DNA from: Ignavibacteria bacterium
GTDB taxonomy: Bacteria > Bacteroidota > Ignavibacteria > Kapaibacteriales > Kapaibacteriaceae
Direction: 5' to 3'
Assembly (NCBI GenBank): GCA_013204605.1
Contig: JABMNI010000056.1
Location: forward strand, 21,032 to 85,031
DNA: 64,000 nt
The position numbers and the translations under genes were made by a program. How positions within the stretch are numbered: position 1 is the first letter of the stretch; each line of letters starts with the position of its first letter. The notes under the pieces are model-generated. The model was given only the letters and a program-made list of their open reading frames with translations. It ran no database searches and was not told the DNA's origin. This document shows positions 1-7,725 of this stretch, piece by piece.

Positions 1-855
1 GAGTACCCCAAGGGAACATCGGTGATTACGCTGGTGTATCCGAAACGTAATCCGGATACGTTGGCGGCGTTGGCGCAGGCCGGTGTGAGCGTGTTTGCTA
101 TGGATGCAATGCCACGCACTACGCGGGCGCAAAACATGGACGTGCTGAGTTCGCAGAATAATCTGGCCGGTTATAAGGCAGTGGTGGTGGGTGCGAATGC
201 CGTTGGACGCATTTTTCCGCTTATGATGACGGCGGCTGGAACGGTTACTCCCGTGAAAATGCTGATCTATGGTGCCGGTGTAGCGGGTTTGCAGGCCATT
301 GCTACGGCAAAACGACTGGGAGCGCGCGTTGAGGTGACCGATATCCGTCCCGAGACAAAGGAGCAAGTTGAATCTTTAGGCGCAAAATTTATCTGGGTAG
401 AGGGTCTGGAGAATGTCCGCATTGAAGGGGGCTATGTAGCCGGTGTAACCGATGAAATTCTACAAAAACAAAAAGAAGCTGTCGAAAAATCGTTGTTCGC
501 TGCCGACGTAGTAATTACTACCGCGTTGGTTGCCGGCGGGAAAGCGCCAACATTAATTACGGCTGAACAGGTTAGTAAAATGAAATTCGGATCTGTGATT
601 GTAGATATGGCTACAGATGCGGGTGGAAATTGCGAATCATCACAGCACGACACACAAGTAACCGTTGGCGGCGTGACAATCATTGGTGGCGGAAATCTTG
701 CGGCCACAGTTCCAACGCACGCAAGTGAGTTGTACGGAAAAAACGTGGTGAACTTTTTGGCACATATAGCAAAGCCCGACGGAATTTCGTTCGACACTGA
801 AGATGAAATTATCAAAGCAACCTTGGTTGTTCACAATGGCGAGGTGAAAGTTTAA
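1..855 (+). CDS. pntAA: NAD(P) transhydrogenase alpha subunit, NAD-binding part (PntAA), 5' end cut by window
   Basis: This is the soluble NAD(H)-binding component (domain I) of the proton-translocating transhydrogenase, which moves hydride between NADH and NADP+ using the proton gradient. The frame is open to the window edge. The residues before the GTG at base 22 (EYPKGTS) continue the family alignment, so that GTG is internal and the gene begins upstream. A Rossmann dinucleotide motif is visible as YGAGVAGLQAIATAKRLGA, followed by an acidic residue on the next strand (VTDIRP). The family segment GGNCE lies near ATDAGGNCESS. The gene ends two bases before pntAB and forms an operon with it and pntB, the three-gene arrangement seen where the alpha subunit is split. 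The identification is secure; only the N-terminus is missing. Confidence 0.95.
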   Translation, partial: EYPKGTSVITLVYPKRNPDTLAALAQAGVSVFAMDAMPRTTRAQNMDVLSSQNNLAGYKAVVVGANAVGRIFPLMMTAAGTVTPVKMLIYGAGVAGLQAIATAKRLGARVEVTDIRPETKEQVESLGAKFIWVEGLENVRIEGGYVAGVTDEILQKQKEAVEKSLFAADVVITTALVAGGKAPTLITAEQVSKMKFGSVIVDMATDAGGNCESSQHDTQVTVGGVTIIGGGNLAATVPTHASELYGKNVVNFLAHIAKPDGISFDTEDEIIKATLVVHNGEVKV

Positions 856-856
856 T

Positions 857-1141
857 ATGGATGCATCAACACTTCAACTAATCTACCTTATAGTGCTTAT
901 GGCATTTTTAGGCGTAGAACTTATTGGTCACGTCCCGTCGGTACTGCACACGCCCCTCATGAGCGGTGCTAACGCCATTCACGGCGTAGTGATAATTGGA
1001 TCGATCATCGTAATGGGCCACGCTACAGATACTGCCTCCATAATTCTTGGATTTGCAGCCGTGGTGCTTGGTACTCTTAATGTGGTAGGGGGCTTTGTGG
1101 TCACCAACCGAATGTTAGAAATGTTTAGGAAGAAGCAATGA
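857..1141 (+). CDS. pntAB: NAD(P) transhydrogenase alpha subunit, membrane part (PntAB)
   Basis: This 94-residue membrane protein corresponds to the C-terminal transmembrane part of the alpha subunit when that subunit is split in two. It contributes to the proton channel (domain II) in the inner membrane. Three to four hydrophobic segments are visible, with the conserved stretch HVPSVLHTPLMSGANAIHGV between the first two and VVGGFVVTNRMLEMF at the end, both typical of the family. It starts two bases after the pntAA stop. Its TGA overlaps the ATG of pntB (ATGA at 1138-1141), so translation is probably coupled and subunit stoichiometry is kept. Length matches the usual 90-110 residues. Confidence 0.95.
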   Translation: MDASTLQLIYLIVLMAFLGVELIGHVPSVLHTPLMSGANAIHGVVIIGSIIVMGHATDTASIILGFAAVVLGTLNVVGGFVVTNRMLEMFRKKQ

Positions 1142-2529
1142 TAGAAACGTTACTACCAATACTTTATCTCGTTGCTTCGGTTACGTTTATTATCGGACTC
1201 AAAATGTTGGGTTCGCCAAAGTCTGCACGTAAAGGAAACTTAATTGCAGGCTTCGGTATGTGTTTGGCTATTGCCGGAACAATATTGTTCCACACAGATT
1301 CCGCCGGTACACACTTGCACAATATTCCGCTGATTCTTGGCGGTATTGCAGTGGGAACCATTATTGGCTGGATGATGGCCGTGAAGGTAAAAATGACGGC
1401 GATGCCCCAAATGGTTTCGTTCTTTAATGGAATGGGTGGCGCTTGCGCTGCACTGATTTCGTTGATGGAGTATAAAGAAACGGGAAGTGTATCTGCCGGA
1501 CACGGTGCCGCTACTATGGCCGGATTGATAATAGGTTCGATCTCTTTTAGTGGGTCGATCATTGCCTATGTTAAGCTCGAAGAACGCATGGGCGATATTC
1601 GATTTACCGGACAACAACTCGTTAACAACGGTTTACTACTTGCTGTTTTAATTGTTGGTGCGTGTCTTGCATTAAGCGCATTAACTGGATTCCCACTAGC
1701 GTTACTTTTAACAGCTGGTGCATTATTATTCGGCGTCTTGTTTGTACTTCCAATTGGTGGTGCGGACATGCCGGTAGTAATTTCTCTACTCAACTCATTC
1801 ACCGGCGTTGCCGCTGCGTGTGGTGGTTTCTTGTACAACAATATGCCAATGTTGATTGGTGGAATTCTTGTTGGTAGTGCCGGAACGTTGTTAACGGTTG
1901 TTATGTGTAAGAGCATGAACCGTTCCATTTGGAACGTGCTGCTTGGCAATTTCTCTGCGCAAGGTGCTGCATCAGGAGCAACCGAAGGCGCCACCGGTAC
2001 CGTACGCGAAGTAAGTGCTACCGATGCTGCTGTACTTATGGCGTATGCTAAAACCGTTGTAATTGTACCCGGCTATGGTTTGGCCGTGGCCCAAGCACAA
2101 CACGCCTGCCATCAGTTAGAAAACGAACTCGAAGAAAAAGGCGTAACGGTAAAGTACGCGGTTCACCCCGTTGCCGGCAGAATGCCGGGTCACATGAACG
2201 TGCTACTTGCCGAAGCCGATGTATCGTATGATAAACTTGTCGAGATGGAAGAAATCAATCCTGAGTTTCCAACTACCGATGTTGTGTTAGTTGTGGGTGC
2301 AAACGATGTGGTGAACCCCGCAGCAAAAACCGATACGGCCTCTCCTATTTACGGAATGCCAATTCTCGACGTCGAACTTGCAAAGCAAGTTATTGTCATG
2401 AAACGTTCCATGAAAGCCGGCTACGCCGGAATCGAAAATGAACTCTTCTACCGTCCGAACACGTCCATGCTGTTTGGCGATGCGAAGACGAGTATGTCGG
2501 CGTTGGTAGCGGAGATCAAGTTGATCTAA
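1138..2529 (+). CDS. pntB: NAD(P) transhydrogenase beta subunit (PntB)
   Basis: This 463-residue subunit carries most of the transmembrane proton path (domain II) followed by the soluble NADP(H)-binding domain III. About nine hydrophobic segments fill residues 1-270, including MPQMVSFFNGMGGACAALIS, a stretch conserved in the family. Domain III starts near residue 290 and has the NADP motif VPGYGLAVAQAQ, the family segment HPVAGRMPGHMNVLLAEA, the GANDVVNPAA loop and the RSMKAGYAGIENELF segment near the C-terminus. Length is normal. It is the last gene of the pnt operon; the next 180 bases are repeat DNA. The complex would supply NADPH for biosynthesis or balance the two nicotinamide pools. Confidence 0.96.
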   Translation: MIETLLPILYLVASVTFIIGLKMLGSPKSARKGNLIAGFGMCLAIAGTILFHTDSAGTHLHNIPLILGGIAVGTIIGWMMAVKVKMTAMPQMVSFFNGMGGACAALISLMEYKETGSVSAGHGAATMAGLIIGSISFSGSIIAYVKLEERMGDIRFTGQQLVNNGLLLAVLIVGACLALSALTGFPLALLLTAGALLFGVLFVLPIGGADMPVVISLLNSFTGVAAACGGFLYNNMPMLIGGILVGSAGTLLTVVMCKSMNRSIWNVLLGNFSAQGAASGATEGATGTVREVSATDAAVLMAYAKTVVIVPGYGLAVAQAQHACHQLENELEEKGVTVKYAVHPVAGRMPGHMNVLLAEADVSYDKLVEMEEINPEFPTTDVVLVVGANDVVNPAAKTDTASPIYGMPILDVELAKQVIVMKRSMKAGYAGIENELFYRPNTSMLFGDAKTSMSALVAEIKLI

Positions 2530-2695
2530 TGTGAAAATGTGGAAATGTGAGAATGGCAATGTGAGTCAAATGTGAAAATGTGAAAATGTGAGAATGCCAA
2601 TCTCAATGTGAAAATGTGGAAATGTGAGAATGGCAATGGCAATGCCAATGAGAAAATGTGGAAATGTGAGAATGGCAATGTCCAAAAGAGTATAG
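2530..2695 (+). repeat. Intergenic micro-repeat family A (ATGTGGAAATGTGAGAATGGC type)
   Basis: The space after pntB consists almost wholly of shuffled copies of short words such as TGTGAAAATG, TGTGGAAATG, TGTGAGAATGGCAATG and GCCAATG, in direct orientation. The same words recur at 10,274, 43,328, 59,019, 60,720 and 63,970, always in non-coding DNA and always on this strand. No open frame of interest or terminator hairpin is visible inside. Confidence 0.8.
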
Positions 2696-2708
2696 TCCAA
2701 AAAGTGTA

Positions 2709-3050
2709 ATGAGATTCACGCTAACACTTAGACCCCTCAACATTGGTGACGAGCAGGAGTTTTTGAGTGCGCACCGTGCTACTTCGCCGGATTTCCCGAA
2801 CTTTTTGCACTACTATGAAGAGGGGATGGAGTTTGGCAAGTACATTGAGCGGTTGGCCGAAGTTGAAGAGGGGATCAATCTGCCTTCGCACAAGATTGTG
2901 CCGTCGTCGTTTTTGTTTGCGTTTGATGGTGAGCGGATTGTGGGGCGAACGTCAATCAGACACAGGCTGAATGAATTTTTAATGGTGGAGGGCGGCCATA
3001 TAGGATATGCGGTTGTGCCTGAATTTCGACGACGAGTTATTACCGGGTAG
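2709..3050 (+). pseudogene. GNAT acetyltransferase, C-terminally truncated
   Basis: The 113-residue frame looks like the first two thirds of a GNAT N-acetyltransferase: RPLNIGDEQEFLSAHRA at the start, FLFAFDGERIVGRTSIRHRL for the central strands, then GGHIGYAVVPEFRRR. That last segment is where the acetyl-CoA binding motif (R/Q-x-x-G-x-G/A) should begin. Instead the frame runs into VITG and a stop, and those last codons are supplied by a 14-bp CCGGG repeat at 3036-3063. The alpha helix and strands that complete the cofactor site are absent, and the usual length is 150-190 residues. I infer a broken gene whose 3' end was replaced by repeat DNA. A short functional protein is unlikely. Confidence 0.75.
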
Positions 3051-3063
3051 TTATTACCGGGTA
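3036..3063 (+). repeat. Two 14-bp CCGGG tandem units
   Basis: Two perfect copies of GTTATTACCGGGTA stand head to tail. The first supplies the stop codon of the truncated acetyltransferase at 3048-3050, and the second ends four bases before the stop codon of the convergent ligase-like gene. This belongs to the CCGGG family with 14-bp period also found at 27,053, 40,868, 59,140, 59,733, 60,842, 62,264 and 63,942. Confidence 0.8.
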
Positions 3064-3066
3064 CAT

Positions 3067-4002
3067 TTAGATGAGTATTGAGGTGTCTGAAACCTTATCC
3101 AGTGCGTTCAACGTTAGTGTTTCAAGACCCTCATCTGCCAAGACGGAGGTGGTGTTTTCGATGTGCAGAACCTCTACTTTTCCAACTTCTACGCCCGACT
3201 TCTTGCGCGGAGCAGCGGATACATTGTGCAGCCGAAGGTTTGCAAAAACTGTGGGGAGCACCACGCGCACGGGTCCAAACTTTTCGGTTGTGTGTGCATC
3301 TGCATGTTGAAGAATAATGCTCCGATCATATTCGCTAAATGCTTCAGCTGGTAACGAGACAATCGGAACCAGCGTCTCATTTTTTTTGATACCGAAGTGA
3401 AAATGAAATCCGTCGGCGTCGCGTTTTACTGAAAGTAGAACAGCCGTCACGTCGAATGGAGCGCCGTTAACAAATGTCGGCGCTTCGATGCTCAACAAGT
3501 AGTTATCAGAAACACAAAGCCCCTTAACAATACTCGATCTGAATCCGCCAACCAGCATTCGGTTAAACAGGATTCGCTCGGGCGTGTGGAGTTGCATCCA
3601 GGTGGTGGAAATGAGTTCGCGTTGGGCAGATGGCGCGCTGATGGAAAGTTGGTCGAGAATTGTTAGCACGTAATGTAGGGAGGGGGCTTTGCAGCGCGCA
3701 TCGGTGAGCGGCACACAGAGCGCAGAGCTTTCGGAGATCGAGGCGGTGTGAAGTTTGCATTGGTCGAATAGCCATAGTGGAATGTTTGCAACTGCGCATG
3801 TAAGATCGGCTAGTGTGGTGTAGGAAATGATGCGCTTGGTGTGCCTGCCCGTTGCAAGGTTGCAAAGGAATTGTTTGTGGGTTGCATCGGGTAGGCTTTG
3901 TATTACGCTGTTTAGCTCCGACACTACGCTATGTAACTGCGACACTTTGTTCGATGGTAGCGTTAGTATGCTTGGCGTGAATATTGGTGTTAGTCGTTGC
4001 AA
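3067..4002 (-). CDS. ATP-dependent DNA ligase homologue lacking the adenylation domain
   Basis: The protein has 311 residues. Residues about 1-165 match the alpha-helical DNA-binding domain of bacterial LigC/LigB-type ATP-dependent ligases, with LATGRHTKRIISYTTLADL, VANIPLWLFDQC and ERILFNRMLVGGFRSSI. Residues about 175-290 match the OB-fold end of the same family, with DVTAVLLSVKRDADG, TEKFGPVRVV and RKKSGVEVGKVEVLHI. The nucleotidyltransferase core that should lie between them, with the KxDG lysine and motifs III-V (about 200 residues), is absent; full-length relatives have about 530 residues. The frame is intact, so this is a clean internal loss. It lies 27 bases downstream of the ligase-associated exonuclease, as intact ligases do. 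It cannot ligate by the known mechanism. It may be a non-catalytic DNA-binding partner or a gene in early decay. Confidence 0.7.
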   Translation of the reverse strand: MQRLTPIFTPSILTLPSNKVSQLHSVVSELNSVIQSLPDATHKQFLCNLATGRHTKRIISYTTLADLTCAVANIPLWLFDQCKLHTASISESSALCVPLTDARCKAPSLHYVLTILDQLSISAPSAQRELISTTWMQLHTPERILFNRMLVGGFRSSIVKGLCVSDNYLLSIEAPTFVNGAPFDVTAVLLSVKRDADGFHFHFGIKKNETLVPIVSLPAEAFSEYDRSIILQHADAHTTEKFGPVRVVLPTVFANLRLHNVSAAPRKKSGVEVGKVEVLHIENTTSVLADEGLETLTLNALDKVSDTSILI

Positions 4003-4029
4003 AGTAGAGAGGGAATTAAGCAGTGAAAA

Positions 4030-5016
4030 TTATTCAGTGAGAATTTCTGAAATGTCGAAGGCTTCGGTGTTTTGCTGACGCAAGAATTTTACAAAGGCTG
4101 AAGTATCGCCGTGCATGGCAATCACGCGCGAGCAATTCACATCCTTTACGGTTTGAATGAGTGTGGGCCAGTCTGCGTGATCACTTACCACAAAGCCCCT
4201 TGCACCATTTGAATCAAATCGTTTTTGCGAGACGTTCCAGCCGGAGGCGGTTGCGAGTGAGAGGCGCGTGTTGGGTCCGTGCAGAGTGTTGACGTTTCCA
4301 TTGGGTCCGTGCTGCGTGTTGGCGCTCCCACCTGCAGACGTGAGCACCAGGCCATCGGCGGTTGCAACCGGCAGACGCGAATACTGCGGTACCGGGATTC
4401 CGGTGTTTACGATTACTTGGTTGGTGGCGTGAATGGAATCATCAACATACACTGTTCCGATGGACTGATCTAGCGCGCACAGAAGGCGTTGCGCCTTTCC
4501 AAGTGGATACACGTGAATGACGCTGGTCCTGCCAGACAAAATATTTTGCTGCCACCACGCGTGAACGTCGCGCATTACGAGTTGCATATCGGGCCACTGA
4601 TAAATTGGCAGACCAAATGTACACTCAGTTACAAAGGTGTCGCAGACGATTGGTTGGAAGGGGGCTGCAATAGGATCGGAATCTCGTTTGTAATCGCCGG
4701 TGCACACCCATACTTCGCCTTGGTGTTCAACGCGAACTTGGGCCGAACCAATCACGTGACCAGCGGGATGAAGTGAAATCCATGCATCGCCAAGTTTTAT
4801 TTGTTGGTCGTATTCTAATTCGGTGACGTTAATGTTGTTGCCCAGGCGGTGACGCAGTATTGGGGCTGTGTGCTTGTGCGTGATATAGTGCTGCATACCA
4901 CGACGCGCATGATCGGAATGTCCATGCGTAATAACGGCAGTATGAGTAGATCGCACCGGATCGATGCAAAAATCGCCAGGCACACAGTGCAGTCCATTAC
5001 GTCGAGTAAACATCAT
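4030..5016 (-). CDS. Ligase-associated DNA exonuclease, metallo-beta-lactamase fold
   Basis: This 328-residue protein matches the ligase-associated exonuclease family, an SNM1/CPSF-like metallo-beta-lactamase nuclease that travels with ATP-dependent DNA ligase and an Lhr-like helicase in DNA repair. Visible motifs are GLHCVPGDFCIDP at the start, the metal-binding THGHSDHARRG (HxHxDH), HPAGHVIGSAQV, CTGDYKRDSDPIAAPF, the TECTFGLP segment, and near the end VVSDHADWPTLI and AMHGD. A small in-frame duplication near residues 235-255 repeats the triplet HGPN (HGPNGNVNTLHGPN), from two copies of TTGGGTCCGTGC in the DNA. It is the first gene of a two-gene operon with the ligase homologue. The upstream region overlaps the divergent TPR gene closely, with only 52 bases between start codons. 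Confidence 0.88.
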   Translation of the reverse strand: MMFTRRNGLHCVPGDFCIDPVRSTHTAVITHGHSDHARRGMQHYITHKHTAPILRHRLGNNINVTELEYDQQIKLGDAWISLHPAGHVIGSAQVRVEHQGEVWVCTGDYKRDSDPIAAPFQPIVCDTFVTECTFGLPIYQWPDMQLVMRDVHAWWQQNILSGRTSVIHVYPLGKAQRLLCALDQSIGTVYVDDSIHATNQVIVNTGIPVPQYSRLPVATADGLVLTSAGGSANTQHGPNGNVNTLHGPNTRLSLATASGWNVSQKRFDSNGARGFVVSDHADWPTLIQTVKDVNCSRVIAMHGDTSAFVKFLRQQNTEAFDISEILTE

Positions 5017-5068
5017 AGAAGCGGCAACCTACGAGTTTCGTGCCATTTCGATTACGTATTTTTGTCTG

Positions 5069-5593
5069 ATGCCAACAATTGCAATGTTAATAATCGCACT
5101 CTTTACAACATGTTACACTTATGCTCAGGATTCGCAAGAATTCGCGGGCAAAGCACATAACGAAGTAGAGCGTGGTGATTTTACAAAGGCGATAGAGTTA
5201 TACACAAGGGCTATCGAACTCGAAAACGACTTTTACTTATTCTACTTTAATCGGGCATCGTGCTACTTGAAAGTGAACGAACCCCTTTTAGCGTTGGCGG
5301 ATTTGAATACAAGCATAGCGCTGGATTCAAACAGAATACCTACTCGTTTCCAGCGTGGAATAGTTTTGGCGCAACTCAAAAACTATGAAGCGGCCATCGC
5401 AGATATGTCGGTTGTGATTACCAGCGACTCAACAAATAGTGAAGCGTTACTAGTTGGTAAGGCGTACTTAGTGCGTGGCCGACTCCACCTCGACTTCGAT
5501 TCGAACACTTCAGCAGCGTGCGCTGATTTGCACCAAGCCTTTGATGCGGGAGAAAAATCAGCATCGCAATATTTCCCTGAAGAATGCAAATGA
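5069..5593 (+). CDS. Secreted TPR-repeat protein
   Basis: A 174-residue protein starting at the ATG at 5069, chosen because it gives a signal peptide (MPTIAMLIIALFTTCYTYAQ) directly. A longer frame from 4964 would prefix it with charged residues and run into the divergent gene. The mature part contains about three tetratricopeptide repeats: AHNEVERGDFTKAIELYTRA, NRASCYLKVNEPLLALADLN and QRGIVLAQLKNYEAAIADM. A last helical pair contains CADLHQAFDAGE, a Sel1/TPR-like end. It probably acts in the periplasm as a protein-protein interaction module. It overlaps the next gene by four bases (ATGA at 5590-5593) and leads a four-gene run of envelope genes. Confidence 0.82.
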   Translation: MPTIAMLIIALFTTCYTYAQDSQEFAGKAHNEVERGDFTKAIELYTRAIELENDFYLFYFNRASCYLKVNEPLLALADLNTSIALDSNRIPTRFQRGIVLAQLKNYEAAIADMSVVITSDSTNSEALLVGKAYLVRGRLHLDFDSNTSAACADLHQAFDAGEKSASQYFPEECK

Positions 5594-7725
5594 AATTATT
5601 AGTCGAACAATATGTTTTCGCGTTTGTTGCTGTGTTTGTTGCTGTGTTTGTTACCGCGTTTCTTTTCGCTCTCAATATCGCGTCAGCTACCGACACTCGC
5701 TCGTTAGTACTCGAAGCTTCCGATGTGGTATCGGTGGTTCCCGGCGCCGGCAATTCGGTGCGTATGATTACAAGGGGCTTTAAGGGATTTACTATTGATG
5801 CAAAAGGAAACTGGGTTGAGTTTCCGATGAAGATACAAACAGAAGAGACGCGAGTTTTTGTTCGACGCATTTTGCACGTTGCGCCAATTGGCGAAAATGT
5901 ATTGATGGCAGTGGGTCAGGTGATTCATGAGCTGACCAGCGGAGATGCATCTACTTCGATTCTCCGATCGACCGATGGCGGTGTGAATTGGAAGTCAGTA
6001 CCACTCGGAAAAGATACATTGGCGTATGCGGATGGATTTAGATTATCGGAAGGCCAACACGTGTTTTTTCTTGACGGTGTTGGTAGGTATTGGTTTTCGA
6101 ATGATTTGGGATTGACATGGGGATTCAAATTGTTTCCCAAACAAATTCAGCCCGGTGCCGTTTTGGAGCTTGACATGGTGAGTCCGCAAATGGGAGTTTG
6201 CTTGGACAGATTTCGAGGAGTACATTTCACCGTTGACGCATGGCAGAGTATTATAAAACCCCAGCGAGTAGAAGACTTAAACTACCCGGTTCAGCCCCTT
6301 TTACATAATCAAATTTCGTGGAACAGAGAATTTTTCATGTGGGATAATTCGTTGTACATGACGGACGGTAGAGATGTGTTTGTGTCGGGAATCGATAAGG
6401 TGAATTGGCGAAGATGGGATACAGTATTTCGCGTGGCAATGTGTTCGGATAGATCGGCAATTGTGTATTTGGATATAGAAGGACGAGTGTGGAGCAAGTT
6501 ACCCGGAGGTGCAGATCCAGTGCTACTGGCATCGAATGTGTCGTTGTGTAATCTTCTTGATTTTAATCTCCAATTTGTTAGTGCGTATTCGGCCGATACA
6601 GGGCCTCAATTGATACGTAATGGGTCGAGCAATGCGCACCGTCCGTACACTACAGCAAAACCTATTAGTCCAACCGATCAAATTATAACGTTCAAGTCAT
6701 CGCAGTGGATGGCAAAGAAAATTAGCACAGATGCAGCAATGGTTGATGTTTATTCCCGCCCACTTCCGAATGGGGAATGGATAAGAGATACGGTGTTGCA
6801 AATTGGATCGAAAGAAATTTCCAAGCTTGGAAATGATTCGTTGTTGATTGGTGGGGTAGAAAATCAATTGGTCTACAACGTTAAAACCAGATCGGTGACT
6901 CCATACAAAGTGGTAAAGCCCCTTTCAGCATATTTAAAATCTCCAACGGCGAGCATTCGTGTATTGGTTGCGCGAGATGGTGACGATTCAACGCATGTGA
7001 AGTGGTGCGACTATAGGCTGCAAGGAAATTTATTTCGATGTGCGGAAATTGTAGACAGTAGCAAATTTGGAGTGAAGAGCGAATCGTTCTTCCATGACAT
7101 CTCGAAAGCACAAATTGATCAGTTTTTGCAAGGTGCAAACGAAGAAAGAAACCGTCCACCTACGGTTAAAGACATCTCATACTCAGAGAGTGATGTAATA
7201 GAAATTAAGACAATGTTGGATACGGTGTTTATGTATGATGCGTATTTGGATACGTTGGATTTATATAGGACACCACCCAATGCAGATGTTCATGCCAGAT
7301 TGTTGAGATCGGATTTTTCGAATATTGTAGAGCGGATTTCGAGGGTATCGGACCAAGAGTTACTGATGGCCTTGCAATCTTGGCGCAGGTGGCCGACTGA
7401 TGACGTATCGAAGTATCACATAGAATTTCAAAACCAATCCGGAAATTTGCTGGTAATGAAATTGGAACGAAACGATGAGGCGCATCCGCCACTCCTGATG
7501 CCATGGATACTATCATACGGCAGTAGTAGTTGGCTTTGGTACTCACGAAAAACGGCCGCCTTATATAGTGAGCTTCTTGCTAAAAAATTGGTTCCTGAAT
7601 TATTTACCGAAATGAGCCGCACGGCGTGGTATTTTGCGGCTATTGCATCGTACTACGACGCAACGGAACGCGGACGTTATCACCGATGGCTATCAAGGAA
7701 GGTAGTACCTGAATATGCGGATTAG
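5590..7725 (+). CDS. Large exported protein with BNR-type repeats, function unknown
   Basis: The protein has about 711 residues. The ATG at 5590 overlaps the upstream stop (ATGA); an ATG two codons earlier (5584) is equally possible. The N-terminus has a long hydrophobic segment (FAFVAVFVAVFVTAFLFAL) followed by AS-AT, so it is exported or anchored. Two bacterial neuraminidase-type (BNR) repeats are visible, STDGGVNW and SNDLGLTW, with the Asp-box pattern SxDxGxxW, around residues 130-180. This suggests a beta-propeller N-terminal half like YCF48/BNR stability proteins. The rest is not recognisable. It overlaps the MscS gene by eleven bases, so the two are probably co-translated. Confidence 0.75.
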   Translation: MKLLVEQYVFAFVAVFVAVFVTAFLFALNIASATDTRSLVLEASDVVSVVPGAGNSVRMITRGFKGFTIDAKGNWVEFPMKIQTEETRVFVRRILHVAPIGENVLMAVGQVIHELTSGDASTSILRSTDGGVNWKSVPLGKDTLAYADGFRLSEGQHVFFLDGVGRYWFSNDLGLTWGFKLFPKQIQPGAVLELDMVSPQMGVCLDRFRGVHFTVDAWQSIIKPQRVEDLNYPVQPLLHNQISWNREFFMWDNSLYMTDGRDVFVSGIDKVNWRRWDTVFRVAMCSDRSAIVYLDIEGRVWSKLPGGADPVLLASNVSLCNLLDFNLQFVSAYSADTGPQLIRNGSSNAHRPYTTAKPISPTDQIITFKSSQWMAKKISTDAAMVDVYSRPLPNGEWIRDTVLQIGSKEISKLGNDSLLIGGVENQLVYNVKTRSVTPYKVVKPLSAYLKSPTASIRVLVARDGDDSTHVKWCDYRLQGNLFRCAEIVDSSKFGVKSESFFHDISKAQIDQFLQGANEERNRPPTVKDISYSESDVIEIKTMLDTVFMYDAYLDTLDLYRTPPNADVHARLLRSDFSNIVERISRVSDQELLMALQSWRRWPTDDVSKYHIEFQNQSGNLLVMKLERNDEAHPPLLMPWILSYGSSSWLWYSRKTAALYSELLAKKLVPELFTEMSRTAWYFAAIASYYDATERGRYHRWLSRKVVPEYAD

